From assembly GCA_903960915.1 (NCBI GenBank), contig CAJCCO010000084.1:1-53546 (forward strand): a stretch of 53,546 nt of DNA, written 5' to 3'. The stretch is from an uncultured beta proteobacterium. GTDB taxonomy: Bacteria > Pseudomonadota > Gammaproteobacteria > Burkholderiales > Burkholderiaceae_C. Position 1 is the first letter of the stretch; the number at the start of each line of letters is the position of its first letter. The notes under the pieces are model-generated. The model was not told where the DNA came from. It was given only the letters and a program-made list of their open reading frames with translations, and searched no databases. The translations under genes and the position numbers were made by a program. Shown piece after piece: positions 28,790 to 36,557 of the stretch.

Positions 28790-29568
28790 CGGCCATAAAA
28801 ACCCTGCTGCTCCTGCGGCGTGAACACCACGCCCGGTGTTTCAAAATACGAAAACACCGCAATCATGCGTGGCACCGCGCCCTCTACCTTGGTGACTCGG
28901 TGCGCTGTGTTCTTGCCGCGAAAGACGTTGAGCGTGCCGGCTTGCAGGTTCATGCGTTGCAGCAGCGGGTCTTGCCCAGTGAGCAGTTTGGCCACGCCCT
29001 CGTAGTTGGGGTCGGTGGGGGAGCGCAGGTCGGTGCGGTACTCAAAATCGCCGCCGCCCAGCGGGGCCTGGAGCAGCAGCGTGGTGGTGAACTCGGAGCG
29101 GTCAAAGTGCCAGTTCAGGGTTTCGCCAGCGCGGTAGCTCATGACGTTGACCCGCGCCAGCGGGTCTTGCATGGTGAAAAGTGAGGGCTTTTCCATGGCG
29201 GCGGCTAAAAACCGCACCAGCGGCGGGTAGGCGTACACCTGGGTCACCAGGCTGTGCGGTATCTGGTCGGCACAGACCGTGCGGTTGGCGGTTTCTACCT
29301 GTTGCAGAGCGGGGTGATCGGGCGCCAGCCCGGCGATGCTGGGTTGGAAGTAAATGTTGTGCAGCCGCTTGTGTTCAAACGATGCAGCCTCCATCACCGG
29401 GGCAATTTCGGCCATGGCTTGCTCAGCGACACCGGGGCGCAAAAAACCCTCCAGATTGAACATGCCGTAGGCCACCAGGTCGGCGCGCGCACGAGCCACC
29501 AATGCGGTCCAGGCTGGGCTGCCTTCCTGGTCCAGCGGGTAGCGTTCCAGGTCGATGAGGTGGTTCAT
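28774..29568 (-). CDS. 2-oxoglutarate/Fe(II)-dependent oxygenase, possibly HalD/BesD-like family
   Basis: A 264-residue predicted non-heme iron enzyme that would oxidise a substrate using O2 and 2-oxoglutarate. The iron triad reads H154/D156 (NWHFDRSEF) and H223 (NTAHRV), with R234 (PRMIAVFSY) placed to hold 2-oxoglutarate. The WHFDxSEF-TTTLLLQ block and the GTLNVFRGKNTAHRV strand resemble proteins annotated as HalD/BesD-type amino acid halogenases or hydroxylases, but the metal-binding Asp is present, so hydroxylation and not chlorination is expected. That family link is from memory and uncertain. The ATG at 29568 has AGGAG eight bases upstream. It is divergent from an MFS transporter gene, with a 102-base gap. 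Confidence 0.75.
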   Translation of the reverse strand: MNHLIDLERYPLDQEGSPAWTALVARARADLVAYGMFNLEGFLRPGVAEQAMAEIAPVMEAASFEHKRLHNIYFQPSIAGLAPDHPALQQVETANRTVCADQIPHSLVTQVYAYPPLVRFLAAAMEKPSLFTMQDPLARVNVMSYRAGETLNWHFDRSEFTTTLLLQAPLGGGDFEYRTDLRSPTDPNYEGVAKLLTGQDPLLQRMNLQAGTLNVFRGKNTAHRVTKVEGAVPRMIAVFSYFETPGVVFTPQEQQGFYGRVVPA

Positions 29569-29670
29569 ACACAATCTCCTTTTTTGTGCCCACTTTATGG
29601 GCTGACTTCGTGGCTTAGTCCTGGGCTGCTACGAGACCCGGGCTGACCGCCTTTCACTACTGTAATTCAT

Positions 29671-30918
29671 ATGACCTTAGCCCCTGCCTTGCAACACGAC
29701 CGGCGCCTGGTGGCTTGGTTGTCGCTGTCGCAATTGATCAGTTGGGGCAGTATTTTTTACCTGTTTTCGCTGCTGATGGAGCCGGTGGAGCGCGAGCTGG
29801 GCCTGAGTCGGGCGCAGTCGTCGCTGGCCTTCAGCATTGCCTTGCTGGTGGAGGGCTTGATGGCCTACCCGGTGGGGCGCTGGATCGACCGCGGCCATGA
29901 GCGGGTGGTGATGAGTGCGGGCTCTGTGTTGGCGGGGCTGTGTCTGGCGCTGCTGGGCAGCGTGACCAGCCAGTGGGGCTTTTATGCCATTTGGGCCGGG
30001 CTGGGGGTGGCTATGTCGGCCATTTTGTACACGCCGGTTTTTGCGGTGGTGACACGTCGCTTTGCGCTGGACTTTCGACGCGCCATCATCACCATGACTT
30101 TTTTGGGCGGACTGGCCAGCACGGTGTTCATTCCGCTGATTGCCTGGTTGATGGCCCACCTGGGCTGGCGCCAGAGCGTGCTGGTGCTGGCGGCACTGCA
30201 ATGGGGGGTGTGCCTGCCGCTGCATATGTTGAATTTGCGCGGTGCGCCTGCCCAACCGGTCCGCCAGCACTCCGAAGGGGCGGCGCACGTGCAGGGTACG
30301 TCGGGGCAGGTTGCCAGGCAGGGGTTTTCGCAACATTTGCTCAGCCCGGCGTTCTGGTTGATTGGCAGTTTTGTGGTGTTGACGATGGCGGTCACCGTGG
30401 CGCTACCGGCGCACATGGTGAGTTTGCTGCGGGAGAACGGTCTGAACGAGGCCTGGGTGATTGCGATTCCCGCCAGCATGGGCGTGATTCAGGTGCTGGG
30501 GCGGCTGCTGATGTTTTTCTTTGAGCACCACTTTGACATGCATCTGGCCAACCGCCTCATACCCAGCCTGATTCCGGTGGGGCTGGTGGCGCTGCTGCTG
30601 GTGCCGCTGGCGCCGTTGACGGGGGCCGTGCACACGGGCTTGCTCATAGGCTTTGTGCTGCTGTACGGCATGGGCAACGGCATGCTCACCATTGTCAAAG
30701 GCACGGCTATTGCGCAGTACGTGAGCCGCGAGCACATGCCCCGATTGAGTGGTGCGCTGGGCTTGCCGCAAGCGCTGGCCCGGGCTGCCTCGCCCTGGCT
30801 GCTGGGGGTGATGTGGACGCCGCAGGTGGGCTACACCTACGGCTTGTGGCTGCTGCTGGGCCTGAGTGTGGTGGGCCTCACGGCGCTGGTGTGGGCGCAA
30901 AGGCTGTCAAAACAATAA
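29671..30918 (+). CDS. MFS transporter
   Basis: A 415-residue major facilitator with 12 predicted membrane segments. The loop motif DRGHERVVMS between helices 2 and 3 corresponds to MFS motif A. It resembles monocarboxylate-type MFS proteins by general pattern. The substrate is unknown. It is divergently paired with the Fe(II)/2OG oxygenase, so it could import that enzyme's substrate or export its product; this is inference from position only. Confidence 0.85.
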   Translation: MTLAPALQHDRRLVAWLSLSQLISWGSIFYLFSLLMEPVERELGLSRAQSSLAFSIALLVEGLMAYPVGRWIDRGHERVVMSAGSVLAGLCLALLGSVTSQWGFYAIWAGLGVAMSAILYTPVFAVVTRRFALDFRRAIITMTFLGGLASTVFIPLIAWLMAHLGWRQSVLVLAALQWGVCLPLHMLNLRGAPAQPVRQHSEGAAHVQGTSGQVARQGFSQHLLSPAFWLIGSFVVLTMAVTVALPAHMVSLLRENGLNEAWVIAIPASMGVIQVLGRLLMFFFEHHFDMHLANRLIPSLIPVGLVALLLVPLAPLTGAVHTGLLIGFVLLYGMGNGMLTIVKGTAIAQYVSREHMPRLSGALGLPQALARAASPWLLGVMWTPQVGYTYGLWLLLGLSVVGLTALVWAQRLSKQ

Positions 30919-31055
30919 GCTGCCGCCCCACCTACTTGCCACCCACCCACGAGTGCGCCTGTCAGCCCCCCTTGCCTGAGTGGGACAATGCACGCCAAAC
31001 CAGGCCACCGAACAGGCGGCTTGCGTGCGCAGCCCCTTCATAGATAGCGTCTACT

Positions 31056-32897
31056 TTGTCCATTCATCACATTCTTCAAGAAGTATTCGGTTACGGCGCC
31101 TTCCGGGGGCCTCAGCAAGACATCATTGAGCACGTGGTGGGCGGGGGCGATGCCTTGGTGTTGATGCCCACCGGCGGCGGCAAGTCGCTGTGCTACCAGA
31201 TTCCCGCCATTGCCCGCCAGCGCGCCGGGCAGGGCATTACCGTGGTGATTTCCCCGCTGATTGCCCTGATGCACGACCAGGTGGGGGCCTTGCACGAGGC
31301 CGGTGTGAGCGCCGCGTTTTTAAATTCCACCTTGTCGGGCGAAGAAGCCTCCCAGGTGGAGCGGCGCTTGTTGCGCGGAGAAATCACCCTGCTGTACGCC
31401 GCACCCGAGCGCATCACCACCCCGCGCTTTCTGGCGCAGCTTGACTCGCTGCAAGAGCGCGGCGCTTTGAGCCTGTTTGCCATTGACGAGGCGCATTGCG
31501 TGAGCCAGTGGGGCCACGACTTCAGGCCCGAGTACCGGGCGCTGACCGTGCTGCATGAGCGCTACCCCAGCGTGCCGCGCATTGCCCTCACCGCCACGGC
31601 CGATGCGCTCACGCGCGCGGACATTGTGGAGCGCTTGCAATTGCAAAACGCGCGCCAGTTTGTCAGCAGCTTCGACCGGCCCAACATCAGCTACACCATT
31701 GTTGAAAAGCGCGAGGCCACGCAACAGTTGCTGCGCTTCATCATGAACGAGCACATGGGCGACGCCGGCATTGTGTATTGCCAGTCGCGCAAGCGGGTGG
31801 AAGACATTGCCAACACGCTGTGCAACGAAGGCATTGCCGCCTTGCCCTACCACGCCGGGCTGGACCAGCAGGTGCGCCAGGCCAACCAGGACCAGTTTCT
31901 GCGCAGCGAAGGCATTGTGATGGTGGCCACCATCGCCTTCGGGATGGGCATCAACAAGCCTGACGTGCGCTTTGTGGCGCACCTGGACATGCCCAAGAAC
32001 ATTGAAGGCTACTACCAGGAAACCGGGCGTGCCGGGCGTGACGGCGAGCCCGCTGACGCCTGGATGTGCTACGGCCTGCAAGACGTGGTGAACCAGCGCC
32101 GCATGATCGACGAGAGCCCGGCGGGCGAAGAATTCAAACAAGGCTTGCGCGGCAAACTCGACGCCCTGCTGGGCCTGAGCGAGGCCACCGACTGCCGGCG
32201 CGTGCGGCTGCTGGCCTACTTTGGTGAAGCCAGTCAACCCTGCGGCAACTGCGACAACTGCCTGCGCCCGCCCGCGGTGTGGGACGGCACCGACGCCGCG
32301 CGCAAGCTGCTCAGCACCATTTACCGGGTGCAGCAAATGGGCGGCATCAGCTACGGTGCCGGCCACATCATGGATATTTTGCGGGGCAAGCCGACCGAGA
32401 AGGTGACCCAGCGCGGCCATGAAACCTTGAGCACCTTTGGCATTGGCGCTGATTTGTCCGAGCTGCAACTGCGCGGCGTGCTGCGCCAACTGATCGCCAT
32501 TGGCGCGGTGGCGGTAGACGCCGAAGCCTTCAACACCTTGCAACTCACCGACGGCTCACGCGCGGTGCTCAAGGGCGAGGTGTCGGTGCAGTTGCGTGAA
32601 TCGGTGTCCAGCCCCGGTGAGCGCAAGACCAAACGCAGCGCGGTGGCGGCGGCCAAGGTGCCAGCATCGCTCGACGTCGACGGCCAGGAACGTTATGTGG
32701 CCCTGAAAGCCTGGCGCGCCGAAGTGGCCCGCGCGCACAACCTGCCGGCCTACGTTATTTTTCACGACGCCACCTTGGCCGCCATTGCCGAGCGCGCGCC
32801 GCAGTCGCTCGACGACTTGCAGGGCATCACCGGCATTGGTGCCAAAAAGCTCGAGGCCTACGGGCAAGAGGTGTTGCGGGTGATGGTCAGCGTGTAA
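31056..32897 (+). CDS. recQ: ATP-dependent DNA helicase RecQ
   Basis: A 613-residue 3'-5' helicase acting in recombination and fork repair. Walker A is PTGGGKS (38-44), the DEAH box is DEAH at 144-147 with HCVSQWGHDFRPEY following, motif VI includes QETGRAGRDG, the zinc-binding cysteines lie around residues 374-402 (a cysteine in TDCRRV and three in CGNCDNC), and an HRDC domain ends the protein. The start must be TTG at 31056: an in-frame stop lies 15 bases upstream and no ATG occurs until the Walker A motif. No clear ribosome site is visible, so expression is probably low. Confidence 0.95.
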   Translation: MSIHHILQEVFGYGAFRGPQQDIIEHVVGGGDALVLMPTGGGKSLCYQIPAIARQRAGQGITVVISPLIALMHDQVGALHEAGVSAAFLNSTLSGEEASQVERRLLRGEITLLYAAPERITTPRFLAQLDSLQERGALSLFAIDEAHCVSQWGHDFRPEYRALTVLHERYPSVPRIALTATADALTRADIVERLQLQNARQFVSSFDRPNISYTIVEKREATQQLLRFIMNEHMGDAGIVYCQSRKRVEDIANTLCNEGIAALPYHAGLDQQVRQANQDQFLRSEGIVMVATIAFGMGINKPDVRFVAHLDMPKNIEGYYQETGRAGRDGEPADAWMCYGLQDVVNQRRMIDESPAGEEFKQGLRGKLDALLGLSEATDCRRVRLLAYFGEASQPCGNCDNCLRPPAVWDGTDAARKLLSTIYRVQQMGGISYGAGHIMDILRGKPTEKVTQRGHETLSTFGIGADLSELQLRGVLRQLIAIGAVAVDAEAFNTLQLTDGSRAVLKGEVSVQLRESVSSPGERKTKRSAVAAAKVPASLDVDGQERYVALKAWRAEVARAHNLPAYVIFHDATLAAIAERAPQSLDDLQGITGIGAKKLEAYGQEVLRVMVSV

Positions 32898-33004
32898 CGT
32901 GCAGCGATGCGCCGCTTGTCGGGGCCCAGGCAGATCGTCATCAGTCAAGCTGCAGATCGTGCGCGGTTGGCGCGCCTTGCCACCTACAGCCTGAATACGA
33001 AAAA

Positions 33005-33739
33005 TCAGAGTTCGGTGCTGCGGCCTTGGCCCACTTCTTCGTGGGTGACGCCGTCGCGGATGTGGTAAATCCTTTTGAAGGTAGGAATGATTTTTTCATC
33101 GTGGGTGACGACGATGATCGCGGTGTCAAACTGCTTGGCCATTTGGTTAAGGATGCGAATAACGGCCAAGGCGCGTTCGCTATCTAGCGGCGCGGTGGGC
33201 TCGTCGGCCAGAATGACAGGCGGGTGATTTATCAGCCCGCGCGCGATCGACACCCGTTGCTGCTCGCCGCCCGATAGTTGGCTGGGCATGGCTTTGGCGC
33301 GGTGCTGCACATCGAGCGCAGTTAATAAAACCAAGGCGCGCTGGCGGGCTTCGGCATTGGCAACGCCGGCCAGCATGGGCAACAGGGCCACGTTGTCGGT
33401 GACGTCCAAAAACGGAATCAGGTACGGCGCCTGGAACACAAAACCAATCTTGTCGCGCCGCAGGGCGCGCAGATCAGTTGCTTTCCAGCCTTGGTCATAG
33501 ATCACGTCCTGACCCAAGACCATGCGCCCGGCCGTGGGTTCAATCACAGCGCCCAGGCATTTCAGCAAGGTGCTTTTACCGGAACCCGATGGCCCCACCA
33601 AGCCGACCACCTCGCCTGGGCCGACCACCATGTTCACCCCCTTGAGCGCATCCACTGCGGTGTCGCCCTGGCCATAGCGCTTGGTCAGGCCTTCGATGCG
33701 GATGCCACGCCCTGCGGCCCATGCGTTGGGGTCAACCAC
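33005..33739 (-). CDS. ABC efflux ATPase (LolD/MacB/DevA-like)
   Basis: A 244-residue ATPase. Walker A is GPSGSGKST, signature LSGGEQQRVSIARGL, Walker B VILADEPTAPLDS (most relatives have TANLDS), switch His in VTHDEK. Such ATPases work with FtsX-fold permeases in tripartite systems that drive periplasmic or envelope substrates outward. I choose GTG at 33739, which has GGAGG six bases upstream; a TTG one codon earlier is closer to that site than usual. The start overlaps the end of the permease gene by eight bases. It is the last gene of the TetR remnant-adaptor-permease-ATPase operon. Confidence 0.88.
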   Translation of the reverse strand: MVDPNAWAAGRGIRIEGLTKRYGQGDTAVDALKGVNMVVGPGEVVGLVGPSGSGKSTLLKCLGAVIEPTAGRMVLGQDVIYDQGWKATDLRALRRDKIGFVFQAPYLIPFLDVTDNVALLPMLAGVANAEARQRALVLLTALDVQHRAKAMPSQLSGGEQQRVSIARGLINHPPVILADEPTAPLDSERALAVIRILNQMAKQFDTAIIVVTHDEKIIPTFKRIYHIRDGVTHEEVGQGRSTEL

Positions 33740-34946
33740 CAATTGCCTCCGCAGGGTCGACCTTGAGCGCAGCTCGAATGGCTACCAAGCTAGCCAGCAG
33801 GCAAATGACCACGACGGCGGCCAATCCGCGTAGCGCATCGCCCGATTCGAGCAAGACGTACTTGGGGAATACCGGCGCCCAGAAGGTGGCCGCTACTTTG
33901 CCCACGACAAAACCAATCAGCCCCAGGGCTACCGCTTGCTGCATGATCATGGCGGCGATGGTGCGGTTGGTGGTGCCTATGAGTTTGAGGACGGCGATTT
34001 CACGAATCTTGCCCATCGTCAAGGTGTAGATGATGAAGGCCACAATGGCCGCGCTGACGACGGCCAGAATGACCAGAAACATGGCGATTTGCTTGGCCGC
34101 TGTGGCAATGAGCTTCTCGATCAAAATGCTTTGCATCTGTGCGCGGGTATAGACACTCAGGTGTTTCCAACGCCGGATCGGTTCGGCCACAGCTTCAGGG
34201 TCGGCACCGGCTTGAATTTGCACCAGTACGGCATTGACCGACGTGTTGGTGCTTTGCGCAGCAATCACGGCCTCCAGAAGTCCAGGCACACCCGGACGAT
34301 TGAGTGCGGGGCTTTGCGCGGTGCGTGCGCGCTGGGCCACGATGGCGTCGTTGTCTTTTAGAAACTGCGCCTCCTGGGCATCTTTAATCGGTATGAACAC
34401 CATGGGGTCGCCGCCCGAGGACACCATGCGCCGCGTCAAACCCACCACCGTGTAGTCGTTGCGGCGAATACGGATGCGCTCGCCCACCGAAAAACCGGCG
34501 GCAATATCCGTCACGGCTTCGTAATGGCTGCGCGTCAAGTGCCGTCCCTGCACTAAATAACTGGGTTGCCCCGGATGACCGGCACCATCGGGCGTAACGC
34601 CCACCACCATCGCCCGCACATCGCGCGGCTTGCCTTTATCCAGGGCGCGGACTTGCATGGTCAGGTAGGTGACGTTGGCGACCTGGGCCACGCCTGGCAT
34701 GCCTTGGATGCTGCGGTAGCTGTCGTCGGGGAGGCTGGAGGCTTCGGCGTAGGGGCCTTGGGTGTCTTTTTGCACCACCCACAAGTCAGCCCCGCTGTTG
34801 TCGAGCAAGACCTTGGCATCGTCCACCATGCCGCGGTACACCCCAGCCATGGTGAGCGTGACGCCAATCAGTAAACCCAGGCCAACGCCGGTGAAAACGA
34901 ACTTACCCCAGGCGTGCAAGATGTCACGCCCGGCCAAGCTGATCAT
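33732..34946 (-). CDS. FtsX/DevC-like ABC permease
   Basis: A 404-residue permease with one N-terminal membrane helix (about 15-38), a large periplasmic domain (40-275), and three C-terminal helices (285-400), the FtsX/MacB layout. The ending KVDPAEAIGG is typical. It is expected to pair with the ATPase downstream and with the HlyD-type adaptor upstream, whose stop overlaps this start by four bases (ATGA). Substrates of DevBCA-type systems include glycolipids, peptides and drugs; nothing here chooses between them. Confidence 0.87.
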   Translation of the reverse strand: MISLAGRDILHAWGKFVFTGVGLGLLIGVTLTMAGVYRGMVDDAKVLLDNSGADLWVVQKDTQGPYAEASSLPDDSYRSIQGMPGVAQVANVTYLTMQVRALDKGKPRDVRAMVVGVTPDGAGHPGQPSYLVQGRHLTRSHYEAVTDIAAGFSVGERIRIRRNDYTVVGLTRRMVSSGGDPMVFIPIKDAQEAQFLKDNDAIVAQRARTAQSPALNRPGVPGLLEAVIAAQSTNTSVNAVLVQIQAGADPEAVAEPIRRWKHLSVYTRAQMQSILIEKLIATAAKQIAMFLVILAVVSAAIVAFIIYTLTMGKIREIAVLKLIGTTNRTIAAMIMQQAVALGLIGFVVGKVAATFWAPVFPKYVLLESGDALRGLAAVVVICLLASLVAIRAALKVDPAEAIGG

Positions 34947-36139
34947 GGTGCAACCCCTGGAATTCTCGGCACGACTGAAATGCGGCTGTTGGCGCTCAAT
35001 GCCTTTTGGCTGTACACCACCAACTGTTCACCACCGCTCAGGCCTTCAAGCACCTGAACGAGTCCTTGCAGGTCGGTGGCGCCGGTTTTAATGGGTGCAA
35101 AGCGCAGCGATGCTTTGTCAAGAACCCATACCCCCAGCCGTCCATCGACCCGCTGGACGCTGGCATTGGGTACAACCGGCAGCGCCTGTTGCGCCGATAG
35201 CGCTACCGTCACTTCGGCCAATTCACCTATCGGAGGTGTCGCGCCGGGGCGCAGGGTGAGTTCTACTTTGGCCAATAGTTCTTCAGTGACTGCGTCAGCG
35301 TGTGGCTCTAACCGGACCACTCGCCCAGCCAGGGACTCGCTGGCCCGTGAACGCAAAACGATTTTTGCGGGTAACTGCGCCGTCAAGCCCTGTGCGCGTT
35401 GTTGGTCAAAGCGCACGCTGATCCACAAGCTGCCGGGGTCTATGACCTCCACCACCGTCTGGCCAGCCACTGCGGTGCTGCCGGGGTCGGCATCTCGGCG
35501 TGAAACCAGGCCGTCGATGGGCGAAACAAGCCGCAAATTAGCCCGCTGGCGCAACAGCCCCTCCCGGTCTGAGCGGGCACGCAGTAACTCCTGGCGCGAC
35601 GCATCCAGGTTGGCAAGGACGGCCGCTGAGTTGGACTTGGCGATGGTCAGTTCCTGGCGTTTCACCGAGGCGCCTTCTTCGCTAACTGATTGTGAAACCA
35701 GCAGCAGGGCATAGCGTTTGTTCTGCACTTCAGCAAATGCCTGGCGCGCCGAGACTTCTTGTGACTGCGCCTCAACCGCCATCACGCTGGCCTGCGCTCG
35801 TTTGATGCTCGCTTCTTGTGCTGAAATTCTTTCGTCCAGGTCGACCGAATCCATCTCTGCAAGCAACTGCCCGGCCTTGACCGTTTGGCCAGTTTGCACC
35901 TCAACCCGCTTGATGCGCCCGGCCACAGTCGGACCAATTTTGTGCGTGGTACGGGCTTCTACCGTGCCAATACCAAACAAGGCGGGATGAAGCGCCTGGA
36001 TGGGGACGGTTGCTACCGTGATCGCCACTGGAGCCAAGGGTCCGGCGCGCAACGCCACGTAGCCCAATAACGTCACCAGCACCAGCATCATGCTGGCCAA
36101 GGCCAAGACTTTTCGATGGGTAGAGAAGAAAGTTGTCAT
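34943..36139 (-). CDS. HlyD/DevB-type periplasmic adaptor protein
   Basis: A 398-residue membrane-fusion protein. It has one N-terminal membrane anchor (about 10-30), a lipoyl/barrel-sandwich segment (VEARTTHKIGPTVAGRIKRV, then LVSPIDGLVSRRDADPG), a helical hairpin of about 110 residues rich in Ala, Glu and Gln (105-215) and beta-barrel domains after it. It would bridge the permease and an outer-membrane channel; no TolC gene is adjacent. Its ATG overlaps the TGA of the TetR remnant (ATGA), showing that the repressor gene was once the first gene of this operon. Confidence 0.88.
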   Translation of the reverse strand: MTTFFSTHRKVLALASMMLVLVTLLGYVALRAGPLAPVAITVATVPIQALHPALFGIGTVEARTTHKIGPTVAGRIKRVEVQTGQTVKAGQLLAEMDSVDLDERISAQEASIKRAQASVMAVEAQSQEVSARQAFAEVQNKRYALLLVSQSVSEEGASVKRQELTIAKSNSAAVLANLDASRQELLRARSDREGLLRQRANLRLVSPIDGLVSRRDADPGSTAVAGQTVVEVIDPGSLWISVRFDQQRAQGLTAQLPAKIVLRSRASESLAGRVVRLEPHADAVTEELLAKVELTLRPGATPPIGELAEVTVALSAQQALPVVPNASVQRVDGRLGVWVLDKASLRFAPIKTGATDLQGLVQVLEGLSGGEQLVVYSQKALSANSRISVVPRIPGVAP

Positions 36140-36428
36140 AGACGCCTTAGGCCGCGTTGGTAAATGGCGTACACAGCCGGCGCCTGGTCGCGGAGGTGAT
36201 GTGAGCTATTGGCCAGCATGGACTGCATGACCCAACCCTGAATGGTCCCGATGAACAAGGTGGCTGCAGCGCGGGTTTCAACGTCTGGCGAAATTTCGCC
36301 ACCGGTTTTGCCCTGGTCAAGGCGCCTTGCGTCTTGATGTCGCTGGGGTTTTGCGAGCCCGCCAAAGAAATCACGGCCTCGACGTTGACTGCGCGACGGG
36401 CATCCGCAGGAAGTTTTGAAGCGATCAT
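36136..36428 (-). pseudogene. TetR-family repressor gene with a large internal deletion
   Basis: Two TetR pieces lie in two different frames. From ATG 36428 the first frame encodes a TetR N-terminus: LPADARRAVNVEAVISLAG then NPSDIKT, the start of the helix-turn-helix. A TetR C-terminus occurs in the second frame, from about 36324 down to the TGA at 36136: LDQGKTGGEISPDVETRAA, then TLFIGTIQGWVMQSMLA and AVYAIYQRGLRRL. About 100 codons, including most of the DNA-binding and core helices, are missing. The junction lies around 36318-36335, at a perfect 12-base palindrome CAAGGCGCCTTG (36318-36329). The frames differ, so no working repressor can be made. A GTG at 36440 could be an alternative start. 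The normal family length is about 190-200 residues. Confidence 0.85.
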
Positions 36429-36440
36429 CAAAGGTGGCAC

Positions 36441-36467
36441 CTAATTTCTATTAAAGATAGCAATTAG
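36441..36467. promoter_or_regulatory. Candidate TetR operator upstream of the efflux operon
   Basis: Left arm CTAATTTCTAT (36441-36451) and right arm ATAGCAATTAG (36457-36467) match as an inverted repeat at 10 of 11 positions, around a five-base spacer TAAAG. It is immediately upstream of the TetR remnant and AT-rich compared with its surroundings, as expected for a repressor site overlapping the operon promoter. The repressor gene it would serve is broken, so the site may be a relic or may answer to another TetR protein. Confidence 0.6.
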
Positions 36468-36557
36468 TTACTACCGATAAATACTTATCCTAGGCAGTTT
36501 GATGGCATGCGCCCTGCTGTAGATCAAGGTCTGGTGTGTTATTGAGGAGCCAGGGAC

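Noticed and set aside
28774..29568. Calling the oxygenase a halogenase
   Set aside because: The position that is Gly or Ala in halogenases is Asp (D156), which binds iron in hydroxylases.
36147..36440. Intact 97-residue protein read from the first TetR frame
   Set aside because: After the helix-turn-helix start it loses all TetR likeness, while the TetR C-terminus sits in the next frame; it is a deletion-frameshift product.
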